Shown: positions 58,846 to 64,000 of the stretch, one piece after another | Position numbering within the stretch: the first letter of the stretch is position 1 | Layout of the letters: every line of letters starts with the position of its first letter | NCBI RefSeq assembly: GCF_019049245.1 | Contig: NZ_JAGMUK010000015.1 | Location: 178,759-242,758 of the forward strand | Length of the DNA: 64,000 nucleotides | Origin: Streptomyces sp. AC555_RSS877 | GTDB taxonomy: Bacteria > Actinomycetota > Actinomycetes > Streptomycetales > Streptomycetaceae | Direction of reading: 5' to 3' | The notes under the pieces: model-generated | The model's database searches: none | What the model saw: the letters and a program-made list of their open reading frames with translations, nothing else | Told to the model about the DNA's origin: nothing | Program-made: the position numbers and the translations under genes

Positions 58846-60801
58846 ATGACCGCGCCGCACGTGTCGCTCCCCGACGATCCGACGCACCTGCCGAACCTCC
58901 CCGGACTGCCTCCGGCCGACCCGGTGCTCTCGCCCGTCACCGGGTGGACCCGCGCCCACTGGGAGGCGATCGCCGACCGGCTCCTCGACGGGCTGCTGCC
59001 GTACGCCTCGCCGGGCTTCGCCCAGTACCGGCTGCCCGGGCCGCCCAGCCACTCCGGCCCGTGGTCGGACGGGCTGGAGGGCTTCGCGCGGTCGTTCCTG
59101 CTGGCCGCGTTCCGGATCGCGGGCTCGGACGGCCGGGTCGGTCCCGCCCTCGTCGAGCGGTACGCCGCCGGACTCGCCGCCGGCACGGACCCGCGCGGCG
59201 CCGAACGATGGCCGCCCGTCACGGACCGCGCGCAGCCCATGGTCGAGGCCGCGTCGATCGCGATCGCCCTGCACGAGTCCCGCCGCTGGCTGTGGGACCA
59301 CCTCGACGACGGTGTGCGCGGACAGGTCGCCGACTGGCTGGGCGGTTTCGTCGGCGCCGACGTCAACGACTCCAACTGGCGCCTGTTCCAGGTCATCACG
59401 GAGGAGTTCCTGGCCTCCGTCGGCGCCCCGCACAGCCGCGCCGAGATCGACGCCGGGCTCGCCCGCCTCGACGACTGGTACCGGGGCGGCGGCTGGTACA
59501 CCGACGGCGACGGCCGCAAGTTCGACTACTACAACGCCTGGGCGCTGCACCTGTACCCGGTGCTGTGGGCGCGCATCGCCGGCCCGCGCGCGAACCCGGA
59601 CACGGTGGCCCGGCACCGCACCCGCCTGCGCGAGTTCCTCGCCGTCCACCAGCACTTCTTCGGCTCCGACGGCGCCCCGGTGCACCAGGGCCGGTCCCTC
59701 ACCTACCGCTTCGCGACCGCCGCCCCGCTGTGGGCGGGCGTCCTCGCCGACGCCACCCCGCTGCCGCCCGGCCGCACCCGCCGGCTCGCCTCGGGCGCCC
59801 TGCGGCACTTCGCCGAACGGGGGGCGCCGGACGAGCGGGGTCTGCTCACCCTCGGCTGGTACCGGCCCTTCCTCCCCGTCACCCAGCGCTACTCGGGCCC
59901 GGCTTCCCCGTACTGGGCGAGCAAGGCCTTCCTCGGCCTGCTGCTGCCGGAGAGCCACCCGGTGTGGACGGCACCCGAGGAGCCCGCCCCGGTGGACACG
60001 GCCGACGTCCGCCTGGCCCTCCCGGCCCCCGGCTGGCTCCTGCACACCACCGCGGCCGACGGGATCGTACGGCTCGTCAACCACGGCAGCGACCGGCTCC
60101 CGCCACCGCCGGCGACGGCCGATGACAGCCCGCATTACGCCCGGTTCGCGTACTCCAGCGCGACGGCCCCCGAAACGCCGAAGGCCCCGGGCACCGGCCC
60201 GGACAACCACATCGCCCTGCTCGCCCCCGACGGCACACCGTCCCCGCGCGGCCGCATCCACCCGCTCGGCGCCTCGGGTGGCCGGGCCGCCTCCTGGCAT
60301 CTGGCGCGGGAGCACCGCGTCGAGACGGCGAGCGTGGTCCACGGCCCGTGGGAGGTGCGCGTCCACCGTCTCGACGTCCCGCCCGGGACCGCGGTCCGTG
60401 AAGGCGGCTGGGCCGTCGCCGACGACACCGCGCCGCCGGTCGCCCGGACCGGCCCGGGCCACGCGTCGGCCCGCCGCGCGGACGGTCTGACCAGCGCGAT
60501 CACCGGCCTGTACGGCTGGGACGGCACCGAGGGCACGGTCGCGACGGCGCTCGGCACCAACGCCGTCGGCCACCACTCGGCCACGCCCGTGCTCGAACTG
60601 GGCGAGGGGGCGCGCCTGCTGGTAACGCTCGTGGTGCTCAGCGCCGACCCGGACGCGCTGCGCCCGGGAGCGGGCGCGTCGGTCGCCGCGGACGGGACGG
60701 TGGAGGTCCGCTTCCCGGACGGCACCCGGGAGCGGGTGGTGCCCCGGCTCAGCGATGCGCCAGAGTCATCGCCCGGTCCAGGGCCTGAAGGAACGAGTTG
60801 A
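58846..60801 (+). CDS. DUF2264 family protein
   Basis: This 651-residue protein has no signal peptide. The first about 390 residues are the helical DUF2264 domain (SGPWSDGLEGFARSFLLAAFRIAG, DSNWRLFQVITEEFLASVG, GWYTDGDGRKFDYYNAWALHLYP), which looks like an alpha/alpha barrel; the rest is beta-rich. Acidic and aromatic residues in the conserved blocks suggest a carbohydrate-active enzyme, but no activity is assigned with certainty. It follows the sugar transporter and lacI genes, so it probably processes the imported oligosaccharide. A GGAGG site precedes the ATG. Its 3' end overlaps the convergent cobC-like gene by 53 bp. Confidence 0.87.
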   Translation: MTAPHVSLPDDPTHLPNLPGLPPADPVLSPVTGWTRAHWEAIADRLLDGLLPYASPGFAQYRLPGPPSHSGPWSDGLEGFARSFLLAAFRIAGSDGRVGPALVERYAAGLAAGTDPRGAERWPPVTDRAQPMVEAASIAIALHESRRWLWDHLDDGVRGQVADWLGGFVGADVNDSNWRLFQVITEEFLASVGAPHSRAEIDAGLARLDDWYRGGGWYTDGDGRKFDYYNAWALHLYPVLWARIAGPRANPDTVARHRTRLREFLAVHQHFFGSDGAPVHQGRSLTYRFATAAPLWAGVLADATPLPPGRTRRLASGALRHFAERGAPDERGLLTLGWYRPFLPVTQRYSGPASPYWASKAFLGLLLPESHPVWTAPEEPAPVDTADVRLALPAPGWLLHTTAADGIVRLVNHGSDRLPPPPATADDSPHYARFAYSSATAPETPKAPGTGPDNHIALLAPDGTPSPRGRIHPLGASGGRAASWHLAREHRVETASVVHGPWEVRVHRLDVPPGTAVREGGWAVADDTAPPVARTGPGHASARRADGLTSAITGLYGWDGTEGTVATALGTNAVGHHSATPVLELGEGARLLVTLVVLSADPDALRPGAGASVAADGTVEVRFPDGTRERVVPRLSDAPESSPGPGPEGTS

Positions 60802-61810
60802 CCGTCACCCGGTCCCGCACCGCCAGCCGCAGCCACTCCTCGCCGAGTCCGGGAAACGTGTCCCCGCGCCGGACCGCGAAGCCCAGGTCGCGCAGGTGGC
60901 GGCGGACGGCGACGGCCCGCGGGAGTCGTACGAGCACGAAGGGGCCCTCGGCCGGTCCGGCCACCCGTAGCCCGTCCGTGGCGAACTCCTCCAGTCCCGC
61001 GACGAGATGGGCCCGGTCCGCGGCGATGCGGTGGGCCGCGTGGGCCGCCTCCGCCAGGGCCCGCGGCGAGACGCACGCCTCGGCCGCCGTGAGGGCGGGT
61101 GTGGAGACGGGCCACAGGGGCTGGGCCCGCTCCAGGTCCGCGATCGTCCCGGGGGCGGCCAGCACGTACCCGATCCGCAGCCCGGCCAGCCCCCAGGTCT
61201 TGGTCAGGCTGCGCAGGACCACGAGACCCGGTACGTCGGTGCGGCCGGCCAGGGCCTCCCGCTCGCCCGGCACCGCGTCCATGAACGCCTCGTCGACGAC
61301 CAGCATCCGGCCGGGACGGGCCAGCCGGGCGATCGTGGCGGCCGGGTGCAGCACCGACGTCGGGTTCGTCGGGTTGCCGATCACGACCAGGTCCGCGTCC
61401 TCGGGTACGGCCGCCGGGTCGAGCCGGAAGCCGTCCTGCTCCCGCAGCAGCACCCGGTCGACGGTGTGGCCGGCGTCCCGCAGCGCGGCCTCCGGCTCGG
61501 TGAACTGCGGGTGCACCACGACCGGCCGGCGGACCTTCAGGGCCCGCGCGAGCAGCACGAAGGCCTCCGCGGCGCCCGCCGTCAGCAGCACCCGCTCCAC
61601 CGGGAGCCCGTGCCGTGCCGCGACCGCGGCCCGCGCGGCCCGCCCGTCCGGATAGGCGGCCAGATCACCGAGCGAGCCGGCGATGTGCTCCCGCAGCCAC
61701 GCCGGAGGCGTGTCCGCGCGGACGTTCACCGCCAGGTCGGTCAGCCGCGCGCCGTCGTCCCGCACCTCGGCGTCACCATGGTGCCGCAGGTCGTGTCCCT
61801 CAGTGGGCAT
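60749..61810 (-). CDS. CobC-like PLP protein (threonine-phosphate decarboxylase/histidinol-phosphate aminotransferase family)
   Basis: This 353-residue class I/II PLP enzyme has its cofactor lysine in SLTKTWGLAGLRIGY and the substrate loop IGNPTNPTSVLHP. In cobalamin operons this type is annotated as CobC or CobD and would supply aminopropanol phosphate for the nucleotide loop. Its ATG overlaps the end of cbiX by 11 bp, so it is the last gene of the minus-strand operon visible here. Confidence 0.86.
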   Translation of the reverse strand: MPTEGHDLRHHGDAEVRDDGARLTDLAVNVRADTPPAWLREHIAGSLGDLAAYPDGRAARAAVAARHGLPVERVLLTAGAAEAFVLLARALKVRRPVVVHPQFTEPEAALRDAGHTVDRVLLREQDGFRLDPAAVPEDADLVVIGNPTNPTSVLHPAATIARLARPGRMLVVDEAFMDAVPGEREALAGRTDVPGLVVLRSLTKTWGLAGLRIGYVLAAPGTIADLERAQPLWPVSTPALTAAEACVSPRALAEAAHAAHRIAADRAHLVAGLEEFATDGLRVAGPAEGPFVLVRLPRAVAVRRHLRDLGFAVRRGDTFPGLGEEWLRLAVRDRVTVNSFLQALDRAMTLAHR

Positions 61811-62723
61811 GGGTGTGCGCGCCGTGCTGGTGGTGTCCGTGGTGGTGGCCGTCGTCGTCGGGGTGGAAGTGCGGCTGCTGCGGCAGCCCCACCTTGTCCT
61901 CGAAGCCCGGCAGCGCGATCCGGTACACGCAGGAGTCGCAGTTCATCCGCAGGTCGCCCTTGAGGGCCTCCTCGTACCGCTCCATCACGAGGTCGAGCAG
62001 CTCCGGCTCCGGGCCGATCACGTCCGCGGACCGCACCTCGACCTCCGGGTGCGCGGCCGCCCAGCCCTCCGTCTGCTGCCGCACCCGGTCGGGCAGGATG
62101 CCGGTGAAGAGGAAGTAGGGCAGGACGACGATCCGCCGCGCCCCCAGCTTCACGCACCGGTCGAGCCCGCTGGGCACGTCCGGCGCCGCCAGGGACACGA
62201 ACGCCGTCTCCACGCCCGCGTATCCGCGCCCCTCCCACAGCAGCCGGGCCGCCTTGAGCACCTCGGCGTTCGCGTCCGGGTCCGTCGAGCCCCGCCCGAC
62301 CAGCAGCACGGTCACGTCGGCCCGGTCCTCGGGCCTGCGTGCCGAAGCGCCGAGCGCCTGGTCCAGCCGCCGCTCCAGGACGGACAGCAGCGCGGGGTGC
62401 GGGCCGAGCGGACGACCGTACGTGTACGTGATCCCGGGGTGCCGTTCCTTCTCGCGGGCCAGGGCGGCCGGGATGTCGCCCTTGGCGTGGCCGGCGGACA
62501 CCAGCATCAGGGGTACGGCGGCGAACCGTCGTACACCCCGCTCCACCAGCTCGGTGACCGCGTCCCCGAGCGGCGGCGGGGACAGCTCGATGAAGCCGCC
62601 CGCGACGGGCAGTTCGGGGTGGCGGTCGCCCAGCTCCCGGACGAAGTCGCGGAACGCCTCGGCTCCCGCTTCGTCCCGGGTGCCATGACCGGCGATGAGC
62701 AGGGCGGGCGGCTGGGTGGTCAC
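61800..62723 (-). CDS. Sirohydrochlorin chelatase/CbiX-like protein with a histidine-rich tail
   Basis: This 307-residue long-form CbiX has two chelatase half-domains (LLIAGHGTRDEAG and VLLVGRGSTDPDAN), so it should insert cobalt (or ferrous iron) into sirohydrochlorin. The C-terminus has a CDSC pair followed by a tail with about a dozen histidines, which probably stores or delivers metal. The first domain keeps the metal-binding histidine of GHGT, but the second has GRGS. Its start overlaps the cobH stop as ATGA. Confidence 0.9.
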   Translation of the reverse strand: MTTQPPALLIAGHGTRDEAGAEAFRDFVRELGDRHPELPVAGGFIELSPPPLGDAVTELVERGVRRFAAVPLMLVSAGHAKGDIPAALAREKERHPGITYTYGRPLGPHPALLSVLERRLDQALGASARRPEDRADVTVLLVGRGSTDPDANAEVLKAARLLWEGRGYAGVETAFVSLAAPDVPSGLDRCVKLGARRIVVLPYFLFTGILPDRVRQQTEGWAAAHPEVEVRSADVIGPEPELLDLVMERYEEALKGDLRMNCDSCVYRIALPGFEDKVGLPQQPHFHPDDDGHHHGHHQHGAHTHAH

Positions 62724-63331
62724 GATTTCTCCTCGGCATGTGCATCTGAGTGGGAAGTGCGGTGGTACAGAAGGGCGTTGAGGGCGGCCGCGGCCACCGC
62801 CGAGCCGCCCTTCTCGGACACGTTGCTCACGGCGGGCAGCCCGCTTTCGCGCAACGCGGCCTTGGACTCGGCCGCGCCGACGAAACCGACGGGCAGACCG
62901 ATGACGAGCGCGGGGGAGGCGTCCAGGGTCAGCAGTTCCTCCAGGGCGGTCGGCGCGTTGCCGATCACCCAGATGGCGCCGGGCCCGACCTGCTCGTGGG
63001 CGAGCCGGATGGCGTGCGCGGAGCGGGTCAGCTCCGGACCGGCCACGGCGTCCCTGAGCCGGCAGACGGTCTCCCGCCGGGTGATCCCGGCCGCGACCAT
63101 CTCCACGTCCACGACGACGGGCGCCCCGGCGTGCAGGGCGGCGTGCGCCTTCTCCAACTCGCCCTCGTCCATGACGAGGTCGGACGCGTACTCCAGGTCG
63201 GCCGCGGAGTGGATGACCCGCTCCACCACGGCCCGGGTCAGCGGCGGGAAGTGGGAGGTGTCCAGGCGGGCGCGCAGCCGCCGGAAGGACTCCTGCTCGA
63301 TCGGATGGATCACACGATCCACACGGTTCAC
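62720..63331 (-). CDS. cobH: Precorrin-8X methylmutase CobH
   Basis: This 203-residue enzyme moves a methyl group from C-11 to C-12 of precorrin-8X to give hydrogenobyrinate. The active-site histidine lies in RVIHSAADLEYA, and later GLPVGFVGAAESKAAL and SEKGGSAVAAAALNAL are diagnostic. It overlaps both neighbours by ATGA, which shows tight translational coupling. Confidence 0.95.
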   Translation of the reverse strand: MNRVDRVIHPIEQESFRRLRARLDTSHFPPLTRAVVERVIHSAADLEYASDLVMDEGELEKAHAALHAGAPVVVDVEMVAAGITRRETVCRLRDAVAGPELTRSAHAIRLAHEQVGPGAIWVIGNAPTALEELLTLDASPALVIGLPVGFVGAAESKAALRESGLPAVSNVSEKGGSAVAAAALNALLYHRTSHSDAHAEEKS

Positions 63332-64000
63332 TTGGGCTCCTCCTGCGGGCTCTCCTGCCAGCGGTAACCGCGCGGCGTCACCATGCGCCCCGCGATGTCC
63401 CGGGTCGCCGTGTTGCCCACGGTCACGACGGTCATCATGTCGACCGTCGCCGGGTCCAGGGCGGCCAGTGTCGTCAGCCGGCTCGACCCGTCCGGCCGCG
63501 ACGCGTTGCGTACGACACCGACCGGTGTTCGCGGCTCCCGGTGCTCGGCGAGGATGGCGAGGGCCTTCGGCAGCTGCCAGTCCCGGCCCCGACTGCGCGG
63601 GTTGTAGAAGGTCACGACGATGTCCGCCTCGGCCGCCGCCCGCACCCGCCGCTCGATGACCTCCCAGGGGGTGTGGAGGTCGGAGAGGCTGATGGACACG
63701 TGGTCGTGGCCCAGCGGCGCACCGAGGATGGCGGCCGCGGCGAGCGCCGCGGTGACACCGGGCACACCGGTCACCTCGATGTCGTCGGACGCCTCGGCGA
63801 GCGCGGGGGAGGCCATGGCGTACACGCCGGCGTCCCCGCTGCCGATCAGTGCGACGGCCTGTCCCTTCCGCGCCTCGGCCACGGCCGTCCGGGCCCGCTC
63901 CTCCTCGGCCCCGAGCCCCGACTCCAGGATCCGGGTGCCCGGCCGCAGCAGGTCGCGGATCTGGTCGACGTACTGGTCGAGACCGACGAGCACGGAAGCG
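63328..64000 (-). CDS. cobJ: Precorrin-3B C17-methyltransferase CobJ, truncated by the window edge
   Basis: About 224 codons are visible of a SAM-dependent methyltransferase that contracts the corrin ring. The tetrapyrrole methylase features are ALIGSGDAGVYAMASPALAE, the GVPGVTAALAAAAILGAPLGHD segment and VVTFYNPRSRGR. The N-terminus lies beyond 64000; in streptomycetes this domain is often fused to CbiG, which cannot be judged here. Confidence 0.92.
   Translation of the reverse strand, partial: ASVLVGLDQYVDQIRDLLRPGTRILESGLGAEEERARTAVAEARKGQAVALIGSGDAGVYAMASPALAEASDDIEVTGVPGVTAALAAAAILGAPLGHDHVSISLSDLHTPWEVIERRVRAAAEADIVVTFYNPRSRGRDWQLPKALAILAEHREPRTPVGVVRNASRPDGSSRLTTLAALDPATVDMMTVVTVGNTATRDIAGRMVTPRGYRWQESPQEEPK

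Noticed and set aside
58387..60576. A 729-codon minus-strand frame with a Gly-Ala-Gly-Val repeat, which could suggest an elastin-like protein
   Set aside because: The repeat is only the minisatellite read in reverse, and the rest lies antisense to the conserved DUF2264 gene.

Overview
This 64 kb window is high-GC actinomycete chromosome, most likely Streptomyces. The signs are strongly G/C-biased third codon positions, many GTG starts, many Tat and lipoprotein signals, rare in-frame TTA codons, an ectABCD operon, and sugar ABC transporters that lack their own ATPase. No rRNA, tRNA, CRISPR array, integrase or insertion sequence was seen.

Region 1 (1-21.4 kb) is a pectin and arabinan depolymerisation locus. 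It holds four PL1-type lyase domains (one fused to a CE8 pectin methylesterase), two further CE8 enzymes, two PL9 proteins, one PL3 lyase, a CE12 rhamnogalacturonan acetylesterase, an alpha/beta hydrolase, a secreted double-GH43 protein, an intracellular GH43, a Gfo/Idh/MocA oxidoreductase, a PmoA-like (DUF6807) protein and an orphan sugar-binding lipoprotein. Secreted enzymes would de-esterify and cut homogalacturonan and its side chains; the products would be imported and finished inside the cell. The second PL9 protein has lost the catalytic lysine and one calcium-binding aspartate, so it is probably a pseudoenzyme.

Region 2 (21.5-29.9 kb) begins with an ECF sigma factor of the SigE type and a single-pass membrane partner with a beta-rich outer domain, which I read as a possible surface polysaccharide sensor. 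Then follow an NCS2 purine permease, a class B penicillin-binding protein, GNAT and IclR genes, and a divergent alpha-ketoglutarate-semialdehyde-type dehydrogenase that could end oxidative galacturonate catabolism. Five TTA (bldA-dependent) codons lie between 4.4 and 22.8 kb, in four pectinases and in the sigma factor; a sixth is codon 4 of the Rhs toxin further on.

Region 3 (29.8-46 kb) is mixed chromosomal content: an MFS exporter beside a frameshifted GATase1/AraC regulator, a FrnE-like DsbA protein, a class V aminotransferase, an ECF sigma/zinc anti-sigma pair, the ectABCD osmoprotection operon, a DinB-like protein, a second class V aminotransferase preceded by three 21-bp-spaced repeats, and a polar amino acid ABC operon followed by PIG-L deacetylase and amidohydrolase genes. 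A 30-codon cysteine-rich ORF lies in the AT-rich gap upstream of ectA.

Region 4 (45.8-53.6 kb) is a polymorphic toxin system: a 2,335-residue secreted Rhs/YD protein with a Hint protease domain and a C-terminal deaminase-like toxin, followed by a SUKH-type immunity gene.

Region 5 (53.7-60.8 kb) is a LplB/YtcP-type oligosaccharide ABC transporter with its binding protein, a LacI regulator with candidate AAAACGTTTT operators, a 13-unit 12-bp minisatellite that appears to derive from the lacI 3' end, and a DUF2264 protein. Region 6 (60.7-64 kb) is a tightly overlapping minus-strand cobalamin operon (cobJ, cobH, cbiX, cobC-like) cut by the window edge.
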